Made by a program: the position numbers and the translations under genes. From Candidatus Gastranaerophilales bacterium (GTDB taxonomy: Bacteria > Cyanobacteriota > Vampirovibrionia > Gastranaerophilales > Gastranaerophilaceae), in NCBI GenBank assembly GCA_944327245.1, contig CALVHD010000004.1, positions 40,637 through 104,636 of the forward strand: a stretch of 64,000 nt of DNA, given 5' to 3'. This document shows, piece by piece, positions 7,795-16,359 of the stretch (within the stretch, counting starts at the first letter, position 1; each line of letters opens with the position of its first letter). The notes under the pieces are model-generated. The model saw only the letters and a list, made by a program, of their open reading frames with translations. It made no database searches and was not told the DNA's origin.

Positions 7795-8990
7795 AAAGAG
7801 TTATAGCGCTTGTTGATTGCAATAATTTTTTTGTTTCATGCGAAAGATTATTAAAACCCGAGCTTATAGGAAAACCCGTTTGTGTTTTGTCTAATAATGA
7901 CGGTTGTGTTGTTTCAAGGTCAAACGAAGCAAAAAGAATGGGTGTTGAAATGGGTGCGCCTTATTTTATTGTTAAAAATCAGTTTAAAAAGGTTGTTTTT
8001 TTGTCGGGAAATTTGCCTTTTTACTGTGAAATATCAAAAAGAGTTATGGATAAACTTTATGATTTTACTCCGGATGTTGAGATTTATTCAATTGATGAAG
8101 CGTTTTTAGATTTAACAGGTTTAAGAAAAACTTTTAATTGTTCATATGAGGAGCTTGTTGAAAAAATTGTTAAAGATATTAAAAACGAAGTTGGGATTGA
8201 TGTTTCAGTCGGACTTTCGTATTCAAAAGTTTTAGCAAAATTAGCAAATGATAAAGCAAAAGCTCTGCAAAAAATAAAAATTGACAAAAAAACCTATAAA
8301 ATAGGCTATAGACAAATTCAAGAAGAATTAAAATCAACTTTAATTTCTGAAGTCTGGGGAGTTGGTAAAAATACAACCGCATTATTAAAAAAACATTTAA
8401 TACAGAGTGCATGGGATTTTGTTAGTCAAGATGATATTTGGATTAAAAAGAATTTGGGAAAAACAGGTCTTGATTTAAAACAAGAGCTTTTGGGAAATAT
8501 CGTAAATCCTGTTCAGGTGGTTTCATCTGTTCCTAAATCGGTTTCAAGAAGCGAAAGTTTTAAAGAATTTCAAACAGATAAAAATTATATTCAAGAGCAG
8601 CTTAATATTCATATTCATAAGGTTTGTAAAAAATTAAGAAATGAAAATCTTGTAACAGGCTGTATTTTAGTAATGTTAAGAACAAAAGATTTTCAGGTTT
8701 TTGATATAAAAATTAATTTGATTTCGCCTACTAATACTGAGTTTGAGCTAATTAATCATTCAAAGGAGATTTTAGATAAACTCTATCAAAAAGGTATTAT
8801 ATATCGTTCTGTCGGATTTTGTGCAATGAAATTAACCAGTGCAAACACTCAGCAAATCTCTCTTTTTGATGGAGGAGATAATTTAAAAAAACAAGAATTG
8901 TCTAAGTCTTGGGATAAATTAGAAGAAAAATTCGGAAAAGGAATTGTGACATTGGGTTCCAAAAAGAAAAAAGATATTCCTAAAAAATAA
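7791..8990 (+). CDS. umuC: Y-family translesion DNA polymerase, UmuC (Pol V catalytic subunit)
   Basis: 399 aa. It copies past damaged bases during the SOS response. Y-family motifs: ALVDCNNFFVSCER (metal-binding D9), VLSNNDGCVVSRSNEAK near 32-48, YSIDEAFLDLTG with catalytic D102 and E103, and DVSVGLSYSKVLAKLAND. The little-finger region (PKSVSRSESF) and a C-terminal UmuC-type tail with QQISLFD, a likely beta-clamp-binding peptide, are present. Four-nt ATGA overlap with lexA couples translation, so the polymerase should share its DNA-damage control. Confidence 0.93.
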   Translation: MKRVIALVDCNNFFVSCERLLKPELIGKPVCVLSNNDGCVVSRSNEAKRMGVEMGAPYFIVKNQFKKVVFLSGNLPFYCEISKRVMDKLYDFTPDVEIYSIDEAFLDLTGLRKTFNCSYEELVEKIVKDIKNEVGIDVSVGLSYSKVLAKLANDKAKALQKIKIDKKTYKIGYRQIQEELKSTLISEVWGVGKNTTALLKKHLIQSAWDFVSQDDIWIKKNLGKTGLDLKQELLGNIVNPVQVVSSVPKSVSRSESFKEFQTDKNYIQEQLNIHIHKVCKKLRNENLVTGCILVMLRTKDFQVFDIKINLISPTNTEFELINHSKEILDKLYQKGIIYRSVGFCAMKLTSANTQQISLFDGGDNLKKQELSKSWDKLEEKFGKGIVTLGSKKKKDIPKK

Positions 8991-9018
8991 AATAACTGCC
9001 AACTGTGGCAGTTATTTT
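8989..9018. terminator. Bidirectional terminator between umuC and the thioesterase gene
   Basis: Perfect 13-bp inverted repeat (8989-9001 with 9006-9018) around the loop ACTG. It has A-rich and T-rich outer ends, so it can serve umuC on the plus strand and the convergent thioesterase on the minus strand. It starts at the umuC stop codon. Confidence 0.8.
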
Positions 9019-9023
9019 CCGAG

Positions 9024-9413
9024 TTATATTTTTTGTATTTGCTCGGGTAAACTCCTATATAGGTTTCCATCTTTGTGTATTGCAACAACCTTAAAGGTTG
9101 CTTCAACGTACGTCTTTTTTGTTTTTTCATCAGTAATTGTTTGATGAAAAATAAGGTAAAATCTGCCTTTTTCCGATATTTTTGTTTCGATAATTATTGT
9201 ATCATCAAGTTTGGCGGACTGCTTATATTTTACATTCATTTCCGCTACAGGCAGGACTATATCTTGTTCTTCAAGCTCGGATAGTTTATATCCTGATTGT
9301 TCACATAATAACACACGACCCATTTCAAGCCATCTGAGATAGCTTCCATGCCAAACAACACCATAAGAATCAGTGTCTGCGTAAAATACTTTTTGTTTAA
9401 AAGCATGACTCAT
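9024..9413 (-). CDS. Acyl-CoA thioesterase, hotdog fold (YbgC/4-hydroxybenzoyl-CoA thioesterase type)
   Basis: 129 aa. The N-terminal signature YADTDSYGVVWHGSYLRW-LEMGR contains the catalytic Asp (DTD..GVV.H..Y..W.E.GR) of the YbgC/4HBT family. The length is typical. It hydrolyses acyl-CoA or acyl-ACP thioesters; in cyanobacterial relatives members of this family can act on 1,4-dihydroxy-2-naphthoyl-CoA, but that substrate is only a possibility here. It is convergent with umuC across a shared terminator and divergent from queD. Confidence 0.85.
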   Translation of the reverse strand: MSHAFKQKVFYADTDSYGVVWHGSYLRWLEMGRVLLCEQSGYKLSELEEQDIVLPVAEMNVKYKQSAKLDDTIIIETKISEKGRFYLIFHQTITDEKTKKTYVEATFKVVAIHKDGNLYRSLPEQIQKI

Positions 9414-9441
9414 AGGACAATTTTACCATAAATAAAATTAT

Positions 9442-9468
9442 TTGACCTTTTAAATTTTATGCTAGAAT
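9442..9468 (+). promoter_or_regulatory. Extended -10 promoter for queD, possibly giving a leaderless mRNA
   Basis: TTGACC (9442-9447), 15-nt spacer, and TAGAAT (9463-9468) preceded by TG-N, an extended -10 element. The queD ATG is at 9475, 6 nt after the -10 box, and no ribosome binding site fits between, so transcription may begin at the start codon itself. Confidence 0.5.
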
Positions 9469-9474
9469 AATTTT

Positions 9475-9840
9475 ATGTTTGAAGTAAGAGTAGAGACAAA
9501 TTTTTCATCTGCACATCATTTGCTTAATTACAAGGGTAAATGTGAAAACATGCATGGTCATAACTGGAAAGTAGAGGTTGTGGCACGAGGATGTGAGCTT
9601 GATAAATCAAATATTTTGGTTGATTTCAAAACTCTTAAGAAAATAGTTAATGAAATTATGGACTATTTAGATCATAAAGATTTGAATGAATTAGATGAAT
9701 TTAAAAACCAAAGTCCGAGTTCTGAATTTATAGCAAAATTTATATATAAAAAAGCTCAAGAAAAAATACCCGAGGTTTATAGGGTAAATGTTTGGGAAAC
9801 GCCGACTTCAAGAGCTAGTTATTTTGAGATAGAGGAATAA
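9475..9840 (+). CDS. queD: 6-carboxy-5,6,7,8-tetrahydropterin synthase
   Basis: 121 aa, usual length. It converts 7,8-dihydroneopterin triphosphate to 6-carboxytetrahydropterin in queuosine/7-deazaguanine synthesis. Zinc ligands H15 (FSSAHHL), H28 and H30 (MHGHNW) and catalytic Cys23 (GKCEN) are present. DHKDLNEL and SPSSEFIA supply the other conserved residues. QueD and eukaryotic-type 6-pyruvoyltetrahydropterin synthase share this fold; size and bacterial context favour QueD. No other queuosine genes are adjacent. The uppP ATG follows after one base. Confidence 0.9.
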   Translation: MFEVRVETNFSSAHHLLNYKGKCENMHGHNWKVEVVARGCELDKSNILVDFKTLKKIVNEIMDYLDHKDLNELDEFKNQSPSSEFIAKFIYKKAQEKIPEVYRVNVWETPTSRASYFEIEE

Positions 9841-9841
9841 A

Positions 9842-10684
9842 ATGCACACATTGCAAGCGATAATAACAGGTTCAATTCAAGGATTGAGTGAATTTTTACC
9901 GATATCAAGTTCGGCACATATTGTTTTTTCAAATGAACTGTATGGTCTGATTACAAAAACGGCGGTCGAAGGAGCTGTAAGCCAAGAGGAAATATTTTTT
10001 GATATTATGGTGCATTTAGCAACTTTGTTTGCGGTTATTATCTATTTTTTTAATGATTTAAAGAATATCTTTTCTTCATTTTTTAAAGCTTTAAAAGAAA
10101 AAAATTATCAGGATGAAAATTTTAAATTATTTAATTATATTGCTCTATCTACGGTTATAACAGGAATTATCGGTTTAGCTTTAAAAGATAGAGTTGAATT
10201 TATTATCGCAATGCCTCAATTAATCTGCATTTTGTTATTTATAACAGGAATTATTCTATTGTTAAGTGAAAAAATGTATAAAGGAAATGAAAAAGTTTCT
10301 TTAAAAAAATCAATATTTATTGCAATAGCTCAGGGGCTTGCTGTATTTCCTGGGTTTTCAAGAAGCGGTTTAACAATAAGCACAGCCCTATTTCAAGGAA
10401 TGGACAGAATACAAGCTGCAAGATTTTCTTTTCTAATGAGCATTCCTGTAATATTTTTGGCTTCTTTGATTTATCCTTTAGTTGAGCTGGACTTTAGTCA
10501 AATTTTGACTTTTAATTTAAAAGCAATTTTTCTTGGCTCATTGGCTTCATTTGTTGTTGGTTATTTGTGTATTAAATATTTTATGAAGCTTTTGGGACGG
10601 TTAAGTCTAAGAACTTTTGGTTATTATTGTTTGATAATTGCGGTTGTGATGTTTTCAGTATTTCAATTCTTTTATCATCAATAA
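9842..10684 (+). CDS. uppP: Undecaprenyl-diphosphatase (bacitracin resistance protein type)
   Basis: 280 aa membrane protein. It removes a phosphate from undecaprenyl diphosphate to recycle the lipid carrier for peptidoglycan and other wall polymers. The two family signatures are intact: QGLSEFLPISSSAH (near 14-27) and FPGFSRSGLTIS (near 169-180). About eight hydrophobic segments. Starts one base after queD, so co-transcribed. The last 104 nt overlap the 3' end of the convergent 5'-nucleotidase-like gene. UppS, which makes this lipid, is encoded separately at 22108-22833. Confidence 0.92.
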   Translation: MHTLQAIITGSIQGLSEFLPISSSAHIVFSNELYGLITKTAVEGAVSQEEIFFDIMVHLATLFAVIIYFFNDLKNIFSSFFKALKEKNYQDENFKLFNYIALSTVITGIIGLALKDRVEFIIAMPQLICILLFITGIILLLSEKMYKGNEKVSLKKSIFIAIAQGLAVFPGFSRSGLTISTALFQGMDRIQAARFSFLMSIPVIFLASLIYPLVELDFSQILTFNLKAIFLGSLASFVVGYLCIKYFMKLLGRLSLRTFGYYCLIIAVVMFSVFQFFYHQ

Positions 10685-12173
10685 GTTCCAGATTTTCTTT
10701 GTTTTTTAATTTGGAAATATAATTAATGGCTGTAGTGTCTTTGTCAAAGTCAAAGTGTTCAGTATCAAATTTTGGTGCCATAAGAGGATATTCACCGTCT
10801 TTTCTTGCAACAAAATCATCATAAGCTGCAGTATATGTTATTGAATCAGATGGATTGTTGATATCAATCGGGGTTTTATTTCCGTTTTTGTCTACAAAAT
10901 TCATTTCTAATAAATCGCCTTTATCGTTAATTTTGTATGTTAGACCGCTTACTTGTAAAAGTCCGGGTTCGCCGCCATCTGATGTCATGGATTCTTTTGC
11001 TGCGGTTTTTATTGCTTCAACAATTTGTTTTTGAGTAACTTTAGTTTTTAAGAGTTTATTTTTCATAGGGGCAGTTTCTGTGATGTCCCTTTGAGTTAGA
11101 TTGCCCGCTTTAGGTATTTTTCTGATATTAGCGGAATTAATAATCGCTATATCACAATCAAGTTCTGATTTCATTGAATCTGCAACTAAATTAGTCCAAG
11201 CGTTGGGCTCTATTCTTCTGTTTTTTGGCATATTTACAGATTTTGTTAATATTGCTACTGTTGGGCTTTTTCCCAGATTTTGTTCTTTAATGTATTCTAA
11301 AACAGGGCTTTTTTCACTTTGGGGACTTTTAACAAGGGTGTTATTTGCTTTTTTTACAACACCGTTATCATCAAATTCTACATCTAAAAGCCCGTAGTAT
11401 TTTCCGTTTTCTCCAGCTTGCGTTATAATTACGGGTTCGTTTGATTTAGAGGTCAGAAGATTTTCACCTTGTTTTAATCCATCAATAACCGTGTGGCTGT
11501 GCCCGCCCATTATGATGTCTACTCCATCAAGATTTTTAGCGAGTTCTTTTTCTGTTTCGTTACCTGTATGAGATAAAAGGATTATTCTGTTTACGCCTTG
11601 TTGTTTTAATTTATTTATTTCTTCTTGCAAGGCTTCGATTGTGTCATCGAAGTCCATTACTTTTACACCTTCTCTTGCTTTTTCTTTGGTGCATTTTTCA
11701 ATATCAATCGGCATTGCGCCTATAAAACCATATTTTATGCCGTTTTGCTCTTTTATTACGGATTTTTTTGTTATTTCACCCATTGGGCTGTCATCGTCAA
11801 ATTCGGCATTTGTTACAACAAAAGGAATATTTTTTCCTTTTAGTGCTTTTTCAAAACTGTCAGCACCTCCGTCAAGCTCATGGTTTCCTGTTGCAGATAC
11901 GTCAACCTGCATTATATTTTGCATTAAGTCAAAAATATAACTGTTTTTCTTTTCATCGGCTCCCGAAACGTTATCTCCAGATGACAAAACAAAGTGTGCA
12001 CTGTCTTTTTTGTGTTTTTTAAAATCTTTTGCTGCTTCAACTATACCCGCCATTTGGTCTGAATTTCCGTGAGTGTCGTTGTAATAGTATATGCTTAGTT
12101 TATTTTTATTCTGGATTTTGGGTTTTGTTGAAGATATGAAATTTTGAAAATTAACTGAATTAACGTTTAACAT
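10581..12173 (-). CDS. 5'-nucleotidase/2',3'-cyclic phosphodiesterase family protein (UshA/CpdB-like), no signal peptide
   Basis: 530 aa. N-terminal metallophosphoesterase domain: YYNDTHGN near 28-35, SSGDNVSG, TGNHELDGG, LLSHTGNE and GGHSHTVIDG, all expected metal ligands. The C-terminal 5'-nucleotidase domain is marked by GGEPGLLQVSGLTY near 395-410. Relatives are periplasmic, but the first 25 residues are polar (Asn/Ser/Lys-rich) with no hydrophobic core, so export is not evident. The last roughly 25 residues are encoded antisense to uppP and are low complexity. Substrate probably nucleotides or cyclic nucleotides. Confidence 0.85.
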   Translation of the reverse strand: MLNVNSVNFQNFISSTKPKIQNKNKLSIYYYNDTHGNSDQMAGIVEAAKDFKKHKKDSAHFVLSSGDNVSGADEKKNSYIFDLMQNIMQVDVSATGNHELDGGADSFEKALKGKNIPFVVTNAEFDDDSPMGEITKKSVIKEQNGIKYGFIGAMPIDIEKCTKEKAREGVKVMDFDDTIEALQEEINKLKQQGVNRIILLSHTGNETEKELAKNLDGVDIIMGGHSHTVIDGLKQGENLLTSKSNEPVIITQAGENGKYYGLLDVEFDDNGVVKKANNTLVKSPQSEKSPVLEYIKEQNLGKSPTVAILTKSVNMPKNRRIEPNAWTNLVADSMKSELDCDIAIINSANIRKIPKAGNLTQRDITETAPMKNKLLKTKVTQKQIVEAIKTAAKESMTSDGGEPGLLQVSGLTYKINDKGDLLEMNFVDKNGNKTPIDINNPSDSITYTAAYDDFVARKDGEYPLMAPKFDTEHFDFDKDTTAINYISKLKNKENLELIDDKRIEILKTSQPQLSNNNNQKFLDLTVPKAS

Positions 12174-12298
12174 ACAAAGATAAAACCACTAAATAAAAAA
12201 AATTGCTACAACTTAAAAAATTTTAATATATTAGGTTGATTTCATTTTGCGCCTATTTATTTATACTTTTTGATATTACAATTGGGGAAAATTTTATT

Positions 12299-13186
12299 AT
12301 GCCTATCAGTTCTAAAGGTACAAAAAAGCAAAAAGCCGTAGCTCTTGAGGTGGTGAAAGCGCCTAAAACAAAGCCATATAATGACATTGATTTAAATAAT
12401 TGGAAATTATATGAAAATGTAAAAACGGGTACATGGTGGGAATTTTCTGCTCGTGAAAAGAAAAACGGCCACAGTTATGATTACCATGGAAATTATATTC
12501 CCCAAATTGCAACACAGCTTTTAGAAAGATATACAAAAAAAGACGATATTGTTCTTGATTTGTTTTTTGGTTCCGGTACAACGGGAATTGAAGCAAAGAA
12601 TATGCAAAGAAGATGCATTGGTGTTGAATTAAAACAAGAAATGGTAGATTATGTATCTGAAAAATTCACTCCAAAAGAGCTTGTTGTGGACGTGAATATA
12701 ATTCAGGGCGATAGTGCAAATGAAAAAACAAAAGAAAAAGTTAAAGCACGTCTTGAAATCATGGGTAGGAAAGAAGCTCAGTTGCTAATTTTGCACCCGC
12801 CATATGACGATATTATTAAATTTTCAGATAAGAAAGAAGATTTATCAAACTGCAGCTCAACTGAAGAATTTTATGAACTATTTAAAAAAGTTGCAAAAAA
12901 CGGATATGATTTATTGGAGCAAAATCGTTTTGCCGCATTAATAATCGGGGACAAATATGCAAACAGCCGTTATATTTCTTTGGGTTTTGAATGCCAAAGA
13001 AGAATGGAAGAGCTTGGTTTTATAACCAAGGCGGTAATTGTAAAAAATATTACGGGAAATGAAAAAGCAAAAGGAAAAACTGCAAATTTATGGCGCTATA
13101 GAGCTTTATCGGGCGGTTTTAATATATTTGAACATGAATATATTATGATATTTCAAAAAACCAAATTGAAAAAAGTTAAAAGATAA
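12299..13186 (+). CDS. DNA N4-cytosine/N6-adenine methyltransferase, apparently orphan
   Basis: 295 aa from the ATG at 12299, chosen for its GGGGAAA ribosome binding site; a TTG at 12236 would add a hydrophobic leader and is less likely. The SAM-binding motif LDLFFGSGTTG (86-96) follows a motif X-like YIPQIATQLLERY. The catalytic motif IV reads HPPYDDIIKFS (166-176), with His in place of the usual D/N/S before PPY. Order X-I-IV is unlike the permuted beta class. No restriction endonuclease or specificity gene is adjacent, so it may act in regulation or be phage-derived. Recognition site unknown. Confidence 0.82.
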   Translation: MPISSKGTKKQKAVALEVVKAPKTKPYNDIDLNNWKLYENVKTGTWWEFSAREKKNGHSYDYHGNYIPQIATQLLERYTKKDDIVLDLFFGSGTTGIEAKNMQRRCIGVELKQEMVDYVSEKFTPKELVVDVNIIQGDSANEKTKEKVKARLEIMGRKEAQLLILHPPYDDIIKFSDKKEDLSNCSSTEEFYELFKKVAKNGYDLLEQNRFAALIIGDKYANSRYISLGFECQRRMEELGFITKAVIVKNITGNEKAKGKTANLWRYRALSGGFNIFEHEYIMIFQKTKLKKVKR

Positions 13187-13274
13187 ATACGGCTTATAAA
13201 AATTATAGGCAACAAAGAGAATAAAAAGGCTGCTATATGCAGCCTTTGCTTTTTGAGATTTTGACATTATGACA

Positions 13275-14831
13275 TTATGATTTCTTTTCTTTTGGAATCC
13301 CTTTAACAAATAACACCAATGGAATTATAACAAAACAAGCTATTGCGCATACTTCAAAAGTATCTCTAAATGCGCCCATATTTGCTTGTTGAAGCATTTG
13401 TTTGTATAGCATAGTTTGAGCCATGTAGTTTGAATGGATATCATTTGACATTGAGATAAAAGCTGATTGATAATAATGTAATCTTTCAATGAAGTTATCA
13501 TTTAGCATTGTTAAATTATCAACTAAGTAGCTTTGATGTGCCTGTGCTTTTCTTGAAATAAGAGTTGTTACGATAGATGTTCCTATAGCTCCTCCTATGT
13601 TTTTTAATAAGTTTTGAACACCTGATGCGTTTGTCATTTGTTCATTTGTTAATGTCATTGTGGATAGAGTAATAATAGGAATCATGCTCATTGACATACC
13701 AATACCCATAATAAAGTTGGGTATTACAATATTCATTGTTGCAATATTTAAATTCAGCTCGCATAACATAAAGCTTGATATACTTAAAAGACTCAAGCCC
13801 ATCATTACAAGAAGTTTGTTATTTATTTTACTTCCGATTGTTCCTATAAAGATAACTGTCGAAAGTGCGCCTATACCTCTAGGCATCATTGCAAGACCTG
13901 ATAAATATGCATCATAACCCATCAGCCCTTGTAAAAATTGCGGTAAAATAGCCAATGAAGCTAATAATACACCTTGCATTACGACTTGTACAACTGTTCC
14001 GAAAAAGAAATTTCTATCTTTAAAAACATTTAAATCTATTAAAGAATCTTTTTTGGTAGATTGTATATAGAAAAACCATGTTGCAAAAACAACGGCAAAA
14101 AATGTTAACCAGCAAACCCAAGTTGAGCCGAACCAGTCGGCGTCATTACCTTTATCCAATACGATTTGCATACAAGTAAGCCAACCTATTAGCATAAAAA
14201 AGCCAATGTTGTCTATTTTTACATTTTCTTGTTTTTTTGCATACGGCGGATCTTCAATGAATCTTTTAGATAAACCTACTGCCATAATACCAACCGGAAT
14301 ATTAATAAAATATATAAAAGGCCATGACCAGTTTGTTGTTATCCAACCGCCCAAAACAGGTCCTATGATTGGAGCAATAACTACAACTAAGCCAAATAGA
14401 GCCATAGATTGCGCTCTTTTTTCAATCGGGAATAATTCAAGCATTATAGCTTGAGATAATGGCAGTAATGCGCCGCCTCCAAACCCTTGCAAAATACGCA
14501 TAATTACCATCTCAGGCAGCGAACGGGACGTTCCGCAAAGCAAAGACGCAACAGTAAATATAATTATGCTTAATATGAAGAAATTTTTTCTTCCCATTAA
14601 TTTACTAAAGAAATCAACAGAAGGTATAACAATGCCTGATGCAATTAAATAGCTTGTTAAAACCCAAGTACTTTCTTGTCTTGATACTGAAAAACTTCCT
14701 GCCATATATGGCAGAGCAACGTTTGCGATTGTTTCATCCAAAACAAACATAAATGCTGCAACCATCAAAGGGATACATATTACCCAAGGGTTGTTTTTGG
14801 GCTGCCAATTTTCTTGTGTTGTTTCTGCCAC
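13275..14831 (-). CDS. emrB: EmrB/QacA-type MFS drug efflux transporter
   Basis: 518 aa with about 14 membrane segments. DHA2 signatures: FVLDETIANVALPYMAG near 29-45, and the motif A loop DFFSKLMGRKNFF. It is the inner-membrane pump of a tripartite system: 12 nt downstream of the EmrA-like fusion protein, with MarR next and a TolC-like protein divergent. It probably expels hydrophobic toxins across both membranes. Substrate unknown. Confidence 0.9.
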   Translation of the reverse strand: MAETTQENWQPKNNPWVICIPLMVAAFMFVLDETIANVALPYMAGSFSVSRQESTWVLTSYLIASGIVIPSVDFFSKLMGRKNFFILSIIIFTVASLLCGTSRSLPEMVIMRILQGFGGGALLPLSQAIMLELFPIEKRAQSMALFGLVVVIAPIIGPVLGGWITTNWSWPFIYFINIPVGIMAVGLSKRFIEDPPYAKKQENVKIDNIGFFMLIGWLTCMQIVLDKGNDADWFGSTWVCWLTFFAVVFATWFFYIQSTKKDSLIDLNVFKDRNFFFGTVVQVVMQGVLLASLAILPQFLQGLMGYDAYLSGLAMMPRGIGALSTVIFIGTIGSKINNKLLVMMGLSLLSISSFMLCELNLNIATMNIVIPNFIMGIGMSMSMIPIITLSTMTLTNEQMTNASGVQNLLKNIGGAIGTSIVTTLISRKAQAHQSYLVDNLTMLNDNFIERLHYYQSAFISMSNDIHSNYMAQTMLYKQMLQQANMGAFRDTFEVCAIACFVIIPLVLFVKGIPKEKKS

Positions 14832-14843
14832 TTTAGTTTGCCT

Positions 14844-15833
14844 TTATTTAACTTTTACTTTCGGTACTACGCTCATTCCTGAAACGATATTATATTGAGA
14901 TTTATCAATAGGTTCATCAAAAACAATTTTAACAGGAATTCTTTGAACGATTTTTACAAATGAACCAACGGCATTTTCAGGCGGGAATAAGCTTGATTTT
15001 GCTCCTGATGCCCTTTGAATTGAATCAACATGTCCTTTGAATTTTTTGTGTTTATATGCATCAATTTTAATTGTAACAGGTTGCCCCGGGCGCATTTGTC
15101 CTACTTGGTTTTCTTTAAAGTTCGCAACTATCCAAACTTCATCAGGCACTATTGCAAATAAAGGCCCTCCAACAGAAACATAACTTCCCTTTTCAATTCT
15201 TCTGTTTGTTATTGTTCCTGAGTTTGGTGCTATGACGTTTGTATATTTTAGATTAAGCTCAGCTTGTTTCATGATTGCTTCAAGGGTTTTCAAGTCTGCA
15301 TCTGCAACATTTTGTCCATCAGAGAAGATATCTTCTTTTGCTTTTGTTTGTCTTGCTAAAACAGAATCATAGTTGGTTTGTGCTTTGTCTAAAACTTGTT
15401 TTGAAACCGCGCCTTGTTGATAAAGAGTTTTATATCTTTCAAGGTCTGTTTTTGCCAGTTGAATTTCGGAGTTAACTGCGCTTAAATTTGCTTTTGCATT
15501 TTTTTGGTTTAAAAGGGCTTTTTGATATGCCGCTTTTGCTTGTTTATATTTTTCTATATATACTTCATCATCAATTTTAGCAACTAAGTCGCCTTTTTTT
15601 ACTTCCATATTATCTTTGACATAACTTTCAATAATATGCCCTGATACTTTAGGTGTTATTTGAATAATATCGGCTTCAACATAAGCGTCATCAGTTGATT
15701 GGTAATGACTCTCGTGGAAAAGATAAAGCGAAACAAGTATTGCTGCAATAATTGCAAGCGGAACTAATATTTTTCTTTTTTTTACTCGTTTTGGAGCTTT
15801 ATTTTCTTCTTCTTGTATATTTTCGTTTGACAT
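14844..15833 (-). CDS. emrA: EmrA/HlyD-family membrane fusion protein
   Basis: 329 aa. A basic cytoplasmic N-terminus is followed by one membrane helix (about 22-41). Then comes STDDAYVEADIIQITPKVSG, the usual EmrA lipoyl-like start, a coiled-coil hairpin (about 95-195) and the second lipoyl half (VIAPNSGTITNRRIEKGSYVS), ending in a beta-barrel. It bridges the EmrB pump to the outer-membrane channel. It lies 9 nt after marR and 12 nt before emrB, so all three are in one operon. Confidence 0.9.
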   Translation of the reverse strand: MSNENIQEEENKAPKRVKKRKILVPLAIIAAILVSLYLFHESHYQSTDDAYVEADIIQITPKVSGHIIESYVKDNMEVKKGDLVAKIDDEVYIEKYKQAKAAYQKALLNQKNAKANLSAVNSEIQLAKTDLERYKTLYQQGAVSKQVLDKAQTNYDSVLARQTKAKEDIFSDGQNVADADLKTLEAIMKQAELNLKYTNVIAPNSGTITNRRIEKGSYVSVGGPLFAIVPDEVWIVANFKENQVGQMRPGQPVTIKIDAYKHKKFKGHVDSIQRASGAKSSLFPPENAVGSFVKIVQRIPVKIVFDEPIDKSQYNIVSGMSVVPKVKVK

Positions 15834-15842
15834 TTTTTTCTC

Positions 15843-16310
15843 CTATATATTTGTTTTTACTGCTTTTTCAACGACTTTTATAAAATTTTGGAGTGTTTTT
15901 TTTGTTTCTTCAATGGTTTCTTGTGAAAATTCGCTTTGAATTTTTTTCACAATAGGGTCTGATATTTTAGACATTTCATCTATGATTTTGGCACCTTTGG
16001 GTGTAATTGTAAGAATTTTTGCAGGTCTGTTGTTTTTTGTTGAAAGTTTAATTTCTATGTAACCTTTTTCTTTTAAAAAATTAACCAATTTGCCCGTATT
16101 TGAGCGGTCTTTCAAAAGAATTCTTGCTAAATCTCTTTGACAGCATTCTTTCGTTTCTGAGATTATTTTTAGAGCAAGATGTTCATTTGCGCTTAAGCCG
16201 ATTTTTAATTCTTTAAAAAATTGATCAAAAAGCATGTGAAAAATTTTTGCACTTACATGAATTTGATAAAATAAAGAATCTTCATATTTTGTTGAATATT
16301 TGTAATCCAT
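15843..16310 (-). CDS. MarR-family transcriptional regulator of the efflux locus
   Basis: 155 aa. A winged-helix core with LSANEHLALKIISE, QRDLARILLKDRSNTGKLVNFLKEKGYIE (recognition helix) and the wing sequence KNNRPAKILTITPKGAK, flanked by dimerisation helices: the standard MarR layout and length. As first gene of the marR-emrA-emrB operon and divergent from the TolC-like gene, it very likely represses both transcripts, releasing DNA when a ligand binds. An AGAAGGAAA ribosome binding site precedes the ATG. Palindromes in the intergenic region are its probable operators. Confidence 0.9.
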   Translation of the reverse strand: MDYKYSTKYEDSLFYQIHVSAKIFHMLFDQFFKELKIGLSANEHLALKIISETKECCQRDLARILLKDRSNTGKLVNFLKEKGYIEIKLSTKNNRPAKILTITPKGAKIIDEMSKISDPIVKKIQSEFSQETIEETKKTLQNFIKVVEKAVKTNI

Positions 16311-16331
16311 TTTTCCTTCTGAAATTAGCTT

Positions 16332-16359
16332 TTGACTTGTGTATTTTATGTTGTATAAA
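16332..16359 (+). promoter_or_regulatory. Promoter for the TolC-like gene
   Basis: TTGACT (16332-16337), 16-nt spacer, TATAAA (16354-16359). It overlaps the first of two inverted repeats and is directly followed by the second, so a bound repressor would block it. Consensus match only. Confidence 0.55.
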
